Origin: Cichorium intybus
Lineage: Eukaryota > Streptophyta > Magnoliopsida > Asterales > Asteraceae
Reading direction: 5' to 3'
Assembly: GCA_023525715.1 (NCBI GenBank)
Contig: CM042016.1
Location: forward strand, 80,335,382 to 80,399,381
DNA length: 64,000 bases
The notes under the pieces are model-generated. The model did not search any database, had not been told where the DNA came from, and saw only the letters and a list, made by a program, of their open reading frames with translations. Shown here piece after piece: positions 27,901 through 39,300 of this stretch (positions are counted from its first letter, which is position 1; the number at the start of each line of letters is the position of its first letter). A program made the translations under genes and the position numbers.

Positions 27901-28890
27901 ACGTTCGCCTATTGTCCATGATCAGGTTCAATCTACCGTGCTCCTTTAGGCCCTGCAAATCAGGACAAATGTGAAAACCACATCCGGTGTTAAGGACCCA
28001 AGAACAGGAAGATGATGAGTTTTTAGATATAGTGTAAGTACCTGCTTGTGATGGCTTCACTTTGCCATCCTTAATGTCTTGCAAGTACTTTGGGCAACTT
28101 CTTTTCCAGTGACCCTTCTCATTGCAATAAAAACAGTCGGCATCTTTGGGATTCGTGACATGAGGAATGCCGGAAGACTTGGCTCTCGGGCCATTGCTGG
28201 ACGACCCGACTTGAACCTTTTCCCTCCAATTCTACTGACAGGCTGGCTCACAGAGGGTACACTTTTACCCTTCAGCCCGTTTTCAGTAGTTTGAAGCATC
28301 CCATGCAACTCAGCCAAAGAGGTCTGAGTGTTGTTCAAATGATACGCCAGGTCATAAGAACTCGGTAAGGAGTTAAGCATTATGTCAACGGCCAACTCCT
28401 CATCGACAAGTATACCCAGCTTCCTTATCCTATCCACGTAACCTTTCATCCTTTGCACGTGAGTGCAGACGGACTCTCTGTCCTTAGGCTTGACGTTCGT
28501 GAAGGCTTTGACCACTTCGCACTTCTCGACACGCTCTCGCTTGCGGAACTTTTCCGCAAGGTCCTTTTGCATCTCGAAATGCCAGTAGTCCTCGTAGATT
28601 CTTTGCAATTCAGGTTTCATGGTAGCGATCATGATGCAGGCCACTTTGGTCGCATCATCACAGTGTTTTTGGTATGAGGCAACATCCTCGGGAGTAGTAG
28701 TATCGGGGTCAACTTCAATGAGCTCGGTATCAAGAACATACTCTTTGTTCTCAAACCTCAGAGCCATCTTTATGTTTCTGATCCAATCATTGTAGTTAGT
28801 GCCATCTAATGTCACTCGGGAACACAACGAGAGTATTGAAGTGACATTACTGGAGTTTGAGTGGGGAACGGATTGGTCAGCCGAAGACAT
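24960..28890 (-). pseudogene. Copia 1 gag-pol polyprotein, degenerate
   Basis: Read right to left. Gag (28890 to about 28100) begins MSSADQSVPHSNSS, contains the LDGTNYNDWIRNIKMAL block, and ends with a zinc knuckle CFYCNEKGHWKRSC. Protease (about 28084-27611) has WVLNTGCGF: the catalytic Asp of DTG is Asn here, whereas the second copia copy has DTG. GAG-pre-integrase and integrase lie at 27599-26919 (MWHCRLGH, HTDVCGPF, RSERGGDY, NGVAERRNRT); the second catalytic Asp is Glu. RT lies at 26593-25866 with an intact YVDDILLMG box and a one-base frameshift near 26275. RNase H lies at 25673-24960 (GYTDASFQTD ... SRHIDRKYHYIRHR). The copy is non-functional. Confidence 0.9.
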
Positions 28891-28914
28891 CTATAAAAGA
28901 AGGTAGTTTTAATT

Positions 28915-28979
<65 letters not shown>

Positions 28980-29729
28980 CCTTAAAATTAACCCAATATA
29001 ATAATAAGGCTAGGATCCAACTATAACAATTCACAATATAGAAGAGGGATGCCGTAATCTAATAGTAAATTTTATAAAGGTACGCGAATGACTATTCAGC
29101 CAATTCCACCGCAGAAGATAATCATATTATAATGGAATTCCTACTTCTTTTGAGATTCATTGAACTGTTTAATAGCATGTTTAAGCTAGGATATGCTCCA
29201 CTGTTTGTGACTGGGATACCGAGGATCACAAACTAGATGTGAATAACCATGCAAATTAGCTTGGTACTCTCAAAGTCAATTACCATCTCTAATTGACGTG
29301 CCGGTTAACCACACATGCTCCATCAATAATGGTAAGATTGAGAAACCCATTGCAACTCTTTGTGAACGCCTATTGGTGTGTCGGTAAACCACACATGCTC
29401 CACCAATGTTTCACAAAGTGCAATGTGTAATTTCATGGATTAGCATCAATTCACATTTTTCCTAAAGTAACTAGATTGGGATTTTATTAAATGTTCTAGT
29501 ACTTTCAATAATAGCATTATACTTTTAATGAGGATTAAGCGGTCCTATCAAACCCATTCGGCTAACGACACTCCACTAACCAGGAGAGCGGTGGGTGAGA
29601 GTGGACACCCATTAGACTACCATTTTATAGGCAGTCTCTTTATACCCTCTTTATAGGTCAGTTTTGTGAATGAGACCTACTAACGGCATGACTAACCAAT
29701 TTATCTTATATATAAAATATTAACTATTA

Positions 29730-29776
<47 letters not shown>

Positions 29777-30198
29777 TTTAAACTTTTTAAAATATTTTGG
29801 GTTTAATCTTTAATTTTCACAATTAACTCTTTAATAATTAAAAAATAAATTTAAACCTTTAACTGATTTAATTTATCTTTTAATTAAACAATTAATTAAA
29901 TTAATTAAATCTAGATAGGCATCACAAATTAATCAAATTAATTTAATCCTATCTTAAACCCCTAATTTCGAAAATTACAAGCAAAAGGTTTAAGGTTTCT
30001 AGTTTTTAAATAATCACAATTACCAAAATTAAGAAACCTGCAAAACCCTAGCATGTGGAAATCGCAAATAAGGGGTGGAGGCTAGGGTTTTGAAAACCCT
30101 AGCCACCTTGTCGATTTGGCCTCCTCCAAGGGTCATGATTTTCGATCAACCCTTGGTCAAACAAACAGTTATAACAATTCAATCAGAAAAACAGCCAA
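28891..30198 (-). other. Copia 1 untranslated leader
   Basis: About 1.3 kb between PBS and gag, collinear with 63143-64000 of copia 2. It contains a 24-nt motif repeated 80 bp apart (29298-29321 and 29378-29401, core GGTTAACCACACATGCTCC), also duplicated at the same spacing in copia 2. (TA)n tracts lie at 28919-28976 and about 29738-29768. Confidence 0.65.
28919..28976. repeat. (TA)n microsatellite
   Basis: Dinucleotide tract in the copia 1 leader, just upstream of gag on the minus strand. The second copia copy lacks it at the equivalent place (about 63170). Confidence 0.95.
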
Positions 30199-30212
30199 GG
30201 CTCTGATACCAC
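30199..30212 (-). other. Primer binding site of copia element 1 (initiator tRNA-Met)
   Basis: The plus strand reads GGCTCTGATACCAC; on the minus strand GTGGTATCAGAGCC, complementary to the initiator tRNA-Met 3' end, adjoins the LTR. Confidence 0.85.
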
Positions 30213-32097
30213 TGAAAGGTTTTAGCAATCAATGAACTAATAATCCTAAGTTCACATGCAACCTAGAATGAGGATCTATGTTTTTCTATCAATGAACATA
30301 TAACAAAAACCTAAGGCCAACAATTATTTTTCTAAAGAATTAAAAAAAGAAAAACCAACCTTTGATTTTCTTCTTGAATCTAGCAGCACAACTGTCCTGC
30401 CTCAAATGAGATCGCACCCAAGCAAGAGGAGAGAGGCAGCGAATTCCAGAGAGACAGAGTAACGGTGGCGCAGGATTAGGGTTCCCCAGTGATCCTGACA
30501 ACGCCTAGTGATATCAAGTATTTTAGGCGTTGTTGAGCCCTGTTCTTGATGAAATTATATCAGGTATGTCTGGGTATTCTCACTTTTCGTGCCAGGACTT
30601 GTTTGGAAGAAAAGAATGGAAACAGGGACTAAAAGCGTGCAAAAGGAAGAAGTTTGGAAAAGAATGAAAAATCAAGGAAATACGTACGCGCGCCGCGGAT
30701 CTATGAAACGCGCGACGCGGGCTTAAGGCGGTGTAACACATTCAAATGACGAAAAAACGGGATCTGATAAGTACGCGCGCCGCGGATTCTTCATTTGCGC
30801 GGCGCGGCTGCGGGAAATTTGCAAATATAAATAGAGGCAATTCCAGCCGAAAACCCGAGCAAAGACCGGGTGTAAAATCGATCTTGAAGCTCTTTGACTC
30901 CAAGATTTCGTTCAAGCAACTTCTCAATTGGTATTTTTATGTTTTGGACTTTATTTTCAATTAGTTAGATAGTTGTAAGCTTTGGTTTGTATCTTTGGGA
31001 GTGACAATCATTGATATCAAGCTTAGGTTTCTGTTTTAGTAGTCTTTAGTTACTGTTTTGATGTTTGGATTTGAGTTTGATGAATGAGAATCATTCGGTT
31101 ACAAGTATTATTGGTATTTCGGTGTTTTGGATGTTTGCTTGTGTTTTGATTGTTTGAATTGTGTTTGGATCTTGCTTTGACCTTGGTTGGAACTGTTTTC
31201 CCTTGCTGAAATCAGTAGCCAATTAGGTTAGTTTTGGGCATTGAACTTTAGCTAGTAGCTGTTCAGTCAGAACCCTAGTTATTGGTTTAGGTTATACCTT
31301 GTGATTGTTTGGATGTTTCGGATGCCTTTGTTTGCTTCTGATTCAGAGATGCACTTCTGATTTCAGAAAGTGACTAGGTTAGTTTGAGTTGGGTTAGCTT
31401 ATGCTTAGCTTGACTTTGGTTGGTGATTGCTTTTTGGATAGTTGAGCACTTAGAAACTAGGTCCTCCGACTGTAGCGAGACACTACTAGTTGGTAATCTG
31501 TCATTTAGTCTAACCACGAAGCTCCTGCGGATCGACCCTGACTACCACTGTACTAGTGTGTGTTAGGTTTTCTTTATTTTTGACCACACGACGACCTAGG
31601 CGTGTCAGATCCCTATTTATAGCCTCCAGGTGGTACAGTCAAAACCCTAGAGGAGCCTCCTAATGGACAAGCGTTTTACCCATTTGGACCAAGCCTCTAA
31701 AACCTAATTAGAGTTTCGAGATTTGTGGAGGCTCCCACAAAATCTTGCCCACCACCTGGCTTCTACTGGCCAGTCATTATTCAACTATTGAATAATTACA
31801 AAAGCAGTCCCTGCACTTTTAATTAATTAAATTAATCACTAAATTAAATCCAATTAATTCTAGATTAATTTTTAATTAATTAAGATATAGTTTCTAATTA
31901 ATATATTATCACTTTAATATATTAATAAACTATTTATTTTATTTCTATTGATTTATTAAACATTTAATAAAATCAATCTTTCTCTCTACTGAACTTTCTG
32001 CCAAACCTCCAGCAATGAGCGCAACCCAAATGGACTTTGCTTCTATTAATAAGATAAATGCAAATTATAAGTCATGGCTTAGACACCTAATCCAAGA
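30213..32097 (-). repeat. 5' LTR of copia element 1, interrupted by a solo LTR
   Basis: The sequence 30213-30495 joined to 31608-32097 aligns with 23303-24070. The end reads TCCAAGA rather than TCCAACA. Confidence 0.9.
30496..31607 (+). mobile_element. Solo LTR of an Athila-type element, 1112 bp
   Basis: TGACAACGCC...GGCGTGTCA flanked by a perfect TSD GATCC (30491-30495 and 31608-31612). It is closely related to the 1128-bp Athila LTR but distinct. TATAAATA lies at 30826-30833. Two perfect CGCG dyad pairs are present, 30689/30711 and 30776/30798. No internal sequence remains, consistent with LTR-LTR recombination. Confidence 0.95.
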
Positions 32098-32253
32098 GTA
32101 ACCGGCATCGAGATGAGAATCTCGTATCCACTTAAGGTAAGGTTTACATATCACATAATGAGTGCTTTGTGATTATGTATAACCACGATTATAAGTGGTT
32201 GTTTGGCGAGTACTTAGCAACCATGGTGAAGTGTGTATAATGAGTATATACAT

Positions 32254-32262
<9 letters not shown>

Positions 32263-32325
<63 letters not shown>
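32263..32325. repeat. (TA)n microsatellite
   Basis: Dinucleotide tract in the internal segment of the large element. The related sequence at 3220-3260 has only short TATATGTA there. Confidence 0.95.
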
Positions 32326-32329
<4 letters not shown>

Positions 32330-32699
32330 ATATATAGTGCTTGCTGTTTCATAGATGTGACGAGATTTCTGTGTATGAGTACTATATGGTTGAGACCAAT
32401 ATTCTGTGGGGCCACATAACTAGTACTTATGATTGATCACAATGAATATTTGAGATAGCCAAAAGAGAATGAGTTGAGAAAGACAGTGAGTGTGTAGTTG
32501 ATTACACACTATAGTTGATTATGAGTTGACATGTTGAGTGTTGAATTGTGTGGTTTGGAGTTGTCACATAATGAGATATTTGTGACAGAGATGTCGAAGG
32601 ACATTTGAGTAACCACATAAAGAGTACATTGTGGTTATAATTGAGAGAACCTAGAATGGGTCATGTAGGCCTTATTGGCCTAGAGATTGGGTTAATTGC

Positions 32700-32960
32700 C
32701 TAATAAATTGGGTTAAGACCACATATTTTATGGGGCCACATAATGAGTAAATGTGGTTGAGACCACATATTTTGTGGGGCCACATAATGAATAAATGTGG
32801 TTGAGACCACATATTTGTGGGGCCGCATATTGAGTAAATATGGTTGAGACCACATATTTATGGGGCCGCATATTGAGTAAATATGGTTGTGACCACATAT
32901 TCAGTGGGGCCACATATTGAGTAGTTGAGGTTAAGATCACATATTTATGTGGGACCACAT
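32700..32960 (+). repeat. Tandem array with GTGGTTGAGACCAC hairpins
   Basis: Units near 43 bp combine GGTTGAGACCACATATTT and TGGGGCCACATA-TGAGTAAAT. Hairpins with ATGTGGT/ACCACAT arms and a TGAG loop lie at 32751-32768 and 32795-32812. Variants are at 32838-32855 and 32881-32898. Confidence 0.85.
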
Positions 32961-35900
32961 AACAGTACCTTGTGGTTAGAGTAGTGAGGACTTTATGACT
33001 CAAACAAAAGGAGGAGTGACGGTGAGTCTATATGGCTCGAGACCGTAAGCGATACCTGCTAGAGTCAAAGAGAAGATGCATTGAAATCGGGGAATGGTAC
33101 GAGGTACCATGATCTGATCAGAGAATGGTCCAAGGTACTGTAAGAAAACGTTGAATGGCAAGCTTAGAGGACAGTACGGGATACTGTAAAACAGTATTGA
33201 ATGATGAGACCAGAAGAAGGTGCGGGGTACGAGGAACTGAGGCGGAGTGGCGTTATAGTGTTGTGCTTGTGTGTAAATAAGTATGCACTGTGTAGTGATG
33301 CAGAGTGTTGAGACTGTACTATCCTTGAGTGTGGATATGTATGGTGCAGAGGTGAGCTTCTATGGCTCGAGATTTTGTGGGTTGAGAAGAGGACGAATCA
33401 GAGGCTGAGTAACATTACGGGGGTACTATGAGATAGTACATTGCGTAATATTGTTGAGAAGTGTTGCTGTGAGTAAGTGTGTTGTCATGTAGTCATGTTG
33501 AGAATTTGTGAGATTTCTTGCATGTTGAGCGAGATAAAGTTTTATAAATACATGATGAGAAGATATGAGTTAAAAATAATATAAGAGTAATTATAGTTGT
33601 AATTGATAGGATTTGTTCCTTAGCGATCAAACCAATTACTACCAATGAGAGAAATATGTGAATGTCGAGATGACAAGACTATTTATTCGTATGAGACGAT
33701 GAATAGTAGATTTTATTATAATAATCTTGATTTATTTTCTTGAGATTAATGAGTTAGTCGGATAATGAGATATGATCTCACCATAGAAATTGCGGTGCTA
33801 GATGTTATTATTTTTGAGCCATGTGTAGAGATTACGGTAAGTCGTATGTATGATCTATTTTGTGTCATGCAAATGAATTAGAGATTGAGATGATAATGCC
33901 GGAGAAATGGCGAGAGGAAAATCCTTTCTGATGGTGTGTCAGGAGGAATATATGCGGTTGTGTTAAAAATTTATTTGATAATAAATTATCGAGTTTGATA
34001 GAGCTAATGATTTAATGAGAATATGATGTGGATTGTCCACATAAGAGATATAATGAGTGAGTACATCGAGAGAAACAACATGAGGTATGTTGTTGAACTG
34101 AGATGAAGAGGAACTAGTTTTGGTGGAGGATTGTTAGTTGTGTATTGGGTGAAAACCTAATATGTGTGCTGAAGTAGGAGCAGAGATAAATAAGTTTTTG
34201 GAGAAATTGTAATCGGTCATGGTGGTAAGACAACTGAAAGGGGTCTTGTCTGACCAAAGTGTCGGGGGTTAAATACTAAATCTCGAGGACGAGTGAAACT
34301 CGAGATAGTTTCTGATATTTTATTATTGTTGAATTTATATCCTAGTGTTGATGAGTTAAGTAACATGATTAAGACAACTGAGTATCTGTGTCCTTTATGT
34401 TGTATGAGTGTTCCTCCTACTATGATCGATGAGAATGTCTAAGTAGGAGGAATCAATAACTGGTGTATTGTTATTGGAGTAGTAATTGAGAGAGAATGAG
34501 CTTGAAATCGGTGAGACCGTTTTCCTTATTGAGTCAGAGTAAACCATTTCAAGGAGATTTGAAATGGAAGTTAAATCCCAAATAGTTATTTGGAATTAGT
34601 GTTAAAGAGAGAGTGGATGGTACGTTGAAAATGTGGCTCGATGTGAGCCATAGATATGAGTATATGTAAATGATGATAGCGGTTGGAATATCACTTGAGG
34701 AGTGAGGTGAGATACCTTGGTATCGATGAGGCTATACCGAAGGGTGTGCCCTAAAGGAGTGATTATTTTCCTACATGGCAATGATGATAGACAATATGGC
34801 TATAGAGATCATATTATTATGATGATGGCGGGCGTTAGCTATATTATGAGTAAACGAGAGGTGATAATATATACATGTCATATGAGATGACGAGAGAATA
34901 AATATCATTATCATACGTGATGTGTGATTGCGGTGGTAAGGTGGTTGTATAAACCATACCTGTAACACCCGGCTTTCAATATAAATATACCCATTTATTT
35001 TCCACACTTTAAAACATATTTTATTCAACAAAAATATTACACAGGGTATATATTACAAGAAAAAGGTACAAGTGGTATCTCCCCAAAGCCGGGCTGCTAC
35101 GGTCATCAGTTCTAACCCCGTATTAGATCCTTCCCTTTAGTAGGGTCTACAGCACCTGCACAGTTAGTATCAACAAGGATGAGCTTTACAAGCTCAGTGA
35201 ATAATCGATAAGTGTTAAAACAACATTAAATTTTCAGCTTCCACATCATATCACAGCCCCCTGCGATACCGAGTCTCAAGGACTCAATGTACACCTGTTG
35301 AATGTGTGATAAAACTGCCAGCCAAATAGGCCATCACAACATTTGTATGTGGTCCCACCACAATTACTGCTAATTTGATCGTCACAACATATATGTGGTC
35401 TCAACCACAAGTACCGAGTATGTGACCCCATGGAAAGATGGTCCCAATCACAATAACCGATAATGTGGCCCCACAGTAAAAGTAACACTTAGGGATAGAT
35501 TACTCACATTGATTTTTGGTATACGGTATCTGGTTATTCCTGCCTTCTTAAACCCACTATAACTGCTTGGTTTGTACATATATATTTGTTTATAGGTGAA
35601 TTACTATTTCAACCGGCATTACTACGGATCACACCATCACTCTGCTTTATATTCTCTATAATTCCAATATGATACCTCGTGATTTATCAAATAAAGAACG
35701 GCCAGGTAGAAGATCAGATGGGGTGGCAGGATCCTTTCAGCATTTTAGCCTTTCGGAAAATCCAACAACCAGATCCCATGTAATCGGCCTAGGCACCGTT
35801 CTCGTAAGTAAATCATTGGGCATTATTATTGGAATTACGAATAGTATATAACTTCCACATATAATAGTTTAACACTTTATATACTATTAGCAAAATAAAG

Positions 35901-36090
35901 TAGCGATTACTCACTTAGTATTGTCGCTGGCTCGTTCCCCGTTCAACTCTTCCGACAACTCTCGAGCACTTCGCTACAAGCTATCGCTCGTTCCTTACCT
36001 CTCCCGATCTATTTTTCTCACCAGAACACTCTCCGATATCGTAAGGTTGTTTGGTGTTTGTTGTGGTTTGAAATGAAGGGGTTAGGCCCC

Positions 36091-36098
36091 TATTTATA
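36091..36098 (-). promoter_or_regulatory. TATA box, Tekay-type 3' LTR
   Basis: The minus strand reads TATAAATA in CCCTATAAATAGGGGCC. The equivalent box in the 5' LTR, which drives the element, is at 42196-42203. Confidence 0.7.
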
Positions 36099-36119
36099 GG
36101 GCTTGAAAACACTATTCAC

Positions 36120-36180
36120 GACGTCAGCACGACGTCATCACGACATCAGTGACACTATTCACGACGTCATCATGACGTCA
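36120..36180 (-). promoter_or_regulatory. Array of GACGTC sites in the U3
   Basis: GACGTC cores lie at 36120, 36131, 36163 and 36174. The last is a full TGACGTCA, the palindrome bound by plant TGA-type bZIP factors. The spacings of 11, 32 and 11 bp place pairs on one face of the helix. The 5' LTR has cores at 42225, 42236 and 42268 and lacks the fourth. Confidence 0.6.
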
Positions 36181-36311
36181 TCACGACATCATCGTCGATG
36201 TCATCACGAGGTAAGCGCTTACTTCATCTCTCGGTACTATTCACGCCGGAGCACTATTCACGCCGGAGTTACTATTCATTTTTTTTTTTTTTTTGGAAAA
36301 CCGTCGTTACA

Positions 36312-36325
36312 AGTTCTCCCCCCTT
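36312..36325 (-). other. Polypurine tract of the Tekay-type element
   Basis: The minus strand reads AAGGGGGGAGAACT, immediately next to the 3' LTR. Confidence 0.9.
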
Positions 36326-36346
36326 TATAAGATTCCGTCCCCGGAA

Positions 36347-39300
36347 TCAAGCAAACAATTGGGGGTACTTCGCCTTCATTTCCTCTTCGGCTTCCCAAGT
36401 TACATCCGAACCCTTGTGATATCGCCACTGTACTTTTACCATATTAATCTTCTTGTTCCGTAGCTGTCTCACCTTGCGGTCTAAAATCTTTTCTGGCTGC
36501 TCCGGATACCTCAGCTTTTCATCTATTTCAATTTTAGGTAAAGGCACTCGTTGGGACTCGTCAAACAGAGTCTTTCTCAAATGCGACACATGGAAGACGT
36601 TGTGAATGCCTCTTAGCTCCTCAGGTAGCTCTAACCGGTAGGCTACAGCTCCCACCCTTTGTAATATCCGGAACGGGCCAATAAAGCGAGGACTCAGCTT
36701 ACCTTTCTTTCCAAAACGAATCAGACCCTTCCACGGGGAAACCTTAAGCATCACCATATCACCAACCTGAAACTCTATAGGTTTCAATCGACGATCAGCA
36801 TACTGCTTTTGGCGGTTTTGAGCAACCTTCAAATGTTCTCGAATTTCTCGGATTTTCTCCTCGGTTTGAGCTACAATCTCGGGTCCAGCTAACGGCTTTT
36901 CCCCTAACTCTGTCCAACATGTTGGAGTACGACATGGTGCTCCATACAATGCCTCGTATGGCGCCATCTGAATGCTGGAATGATAGCTATTATTATATGC
37001 GAATTCCACCAAAGGCAAGTGATCCTCCCAGCTTCCACCAAAATCTATAACACAGGCACGAAGCATATCCTCCAATGTCTGAATAGTCCTTTCACTCTGT
37101 CCATCAGTCTGAGGATGGTAAGCAGTACTCATTAAAACGTTCGATCCAAACCGCTTTTGGAAGCTCTGCCAAAACCCAGACATAAATCGACTATCTCGGT
37201 CGGATATAATGGAGGATGGTACCCCGTGTCTACAGACTACTTCATCAATATAGATCTTAGCTAATTTGCTAACTTTATCATCTTCATGTATGGGTATAAA
37301 CTGAGCAGATTTGGTCAGTCGATCCACGATCACCCATATTGCATCGTGTCCTCGTGGCGTTCGAGGGAGTTTTGTCACGAAATCCATTGTAACTTCGTCC
37401 CACTTTTTCTTCGGGACCGGTAACGGCTGAATTTCTCCATACGGTTTTTGATGATTGGACTTCACTTGTAAGCATGTTTGGCACCGTTCCACATATTTTC
37501 CTATATCCCGCTTCATGCCCGGCCACCAGTATAACGGTTTCAGCGTTCGATACATTTTGGTGCTACCCGGGTGTATAGCATAACGAGAACAATGCGCATC
37601 CTCGAGGAGTAACTTCCGTGCCTCACCCTGCTTTGGCACCCATACTCGACCTTTAAAGGTGTTCAATCGCTGAGAATTTTCTTCGAGTTGGTTAATATAG
37701 CTAACCATGCGTTCACTTTTCACATGCTCCGCCTTTCCTGCTCCTTCTTGGGCTGTTCGAATCAACTCAGGTAGCCGACTAACTATGCTCATACAAGCCG
37801 ATACAACTCTAATGGGTCTCTCTTTTCGACTAAGAGCGTCTGTAACTACATTTGCCTTCCCTGGATGGTACAAAATCTCGCAGTCATAGTCTTTGAGTAA
37901 GTCCATCCACCGCTGCTGCCTCATGTTCAAATCCTTTTGATTGAACAAGTATTTAAGACTTTTGTGGTCCGTATAGATCCTGAACTTTACTCCATATAGG
38001 TAATGTCTCCACAACTTTAATGCTAACACCACAGCAGCTAGTTCCAGATCATGTACCGGGTATTTTTTTTCAGCTTCCTTCAATTGTCTGGATGCGTATG
38101 CAATCACCCTGCCCCTCTGCATTAAGACACATCCCAGACCTACCCTAGAGGCATCACTGTAAACCACAAAGTCCTCTCCACCTTGTGGTAATGCAAGAAC
38201 TGGGGCTTCACACAAAGCTTGCTTCAGCTTCTGAAATGCAGCTTGCTGTTCCTCAGTCCATTCAAACTTCTCGCCCTTCTTAGTTAATTTAGTCAAAGGA
38301 GCTGCAATAGAAGAGAAGTTCTCCACAAATCTCCTGTAATATCCAGCTAGCCCAAGAAAACTGCGTATTTCTGATGGATTCCGCGGCGGCTCACACTTCA
38401 TTACAGCCTCGATCTTTGCAGGATCAACTTTAACACCTTCGCTGCTAATAACATGTCCCAGAAACTGAACTTCACGAAGCCAAAATTCACACTTTGAGAA
38501 CTTGGCATACAACTTCTCTTGACGGAGTAACTCCAAAACTTGACGAAGATGCGTCTCGTGCTCTTCCTGACTCCGGGAATAGATCAGTATATCATTAATG
38601 AACACGATAACAGAGGTATCAAGAAATGGACGACACGCTCTGTTCATCAAGTCCATGAAAGCTGCAGGGGCATTGGTTAACCCAAACGGCATCACCAGGA
38701 ACTCATAATGTCCGTAACGGGTACGGAAGGCCGTCTTCGGGATATCTGACTCCCGAATCTTCAACTGATGATATCCTGATTTCAAATCAATCTTGGAGAA
38801 ATAGGATGCTCCCTGAAGTTGATCGAATAAATCATCAATCCTGGGCAATGGATATTTGTTCTTTATAGTGATCTTGTTCAGTTCTCTATAGTCTATACAC
38901 ATTCGCATAGACCCGTCCTTCTTCTTCACAAACAAGATAGGTGCTCCCCAAGGTGAAGTACTAGGTCGAATGAATCCCCGATCGAGTAATTCCTGCAACT
39001 GCTTCCTCAACTCTGCCATTTCTGATGGTGCCAATCGATAAGGAGCACGAGCAATAGGGGCTGCTCCTGGAACCAAATCGATAGTAAACTCTAGCTGCCG
39101 ATCCGGAGGTAATCCCGGAAGCTCATCGGGAAAAACATCAGCAAACTCCTTTACAACGGCGACATCTTCAACGGATCGTTTGGTAGGCTCTGTCGAGACC
39201 ACACATGCCATGTAAAATATTCCTTCTTTGTTGTTATGACGTCGTACTTTGGCAAAAGACATGACAGGCATCCTGGTACGTGGCCGTTCACCTTGAATTA

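Larger units (their letters stand above)
23303..32097 (-). mobile_element. Ty1/copia retrotransposon 1 (minus strand), with nested solo LTR
   Basis: LTRs at 23303-24070 (3' LTR, 768 bp) and 30213-32097 (5' LTR, about 770 bp plus a nested solo LTR) share TGAAAGGTTTT starts. The TSD is GTAAC (23298-23302 and 32098-32102). The plus-strand sequence GGCTCTGATACCAC at 30199-30212 is an initiator-Met PBS read on the minus strand, and GTCTCCCACTTGG at 24071 is the PPT. The gag-protease-integrase-RT-RNase H order is that of copia. Lesions in pol make it defective. A second member of the family starts at 56015. Confidence 0.93.
32098..34960 (+). other. Main internal segment of the large element, non-coding
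   Basis: About 2.9 kb with no ORF longer than chance and no gag or pol motif. It holds a (TA)n tract (about 32263-32325), a tandem array with period about 43 bp (32700-32960), and GCGGTGAGTCT and CACTGTGTAGTGATGCAGAG stretches that resemble the older remnant at 16650 and 44710. The segment ends at the TSD (ATACC) of the Tekay-type element. Confidence 0.7.
34961..36311 (-). repeat. 3' LTR of the Tekay-type element
   Basis: Plus strand TGTAACACCCGG...GTCGTTACA. On the minus strand the U3 enhancer array (36110-36290) precedes the TATA box (36091-36098). GTGGTCTCAACCAC hairpin sequence lies at about 35390-35420. Four GACGTC sites are present, versus three in the other LTR. Confidence 0.93.

Noticed and set aside
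32700..32960. Centromeric or satellite array
   Set aside because: Only a handful of 43-bp units occur, inside a retroelement interior, and related motifs occur singly in LTRs. No long monomer array is present.
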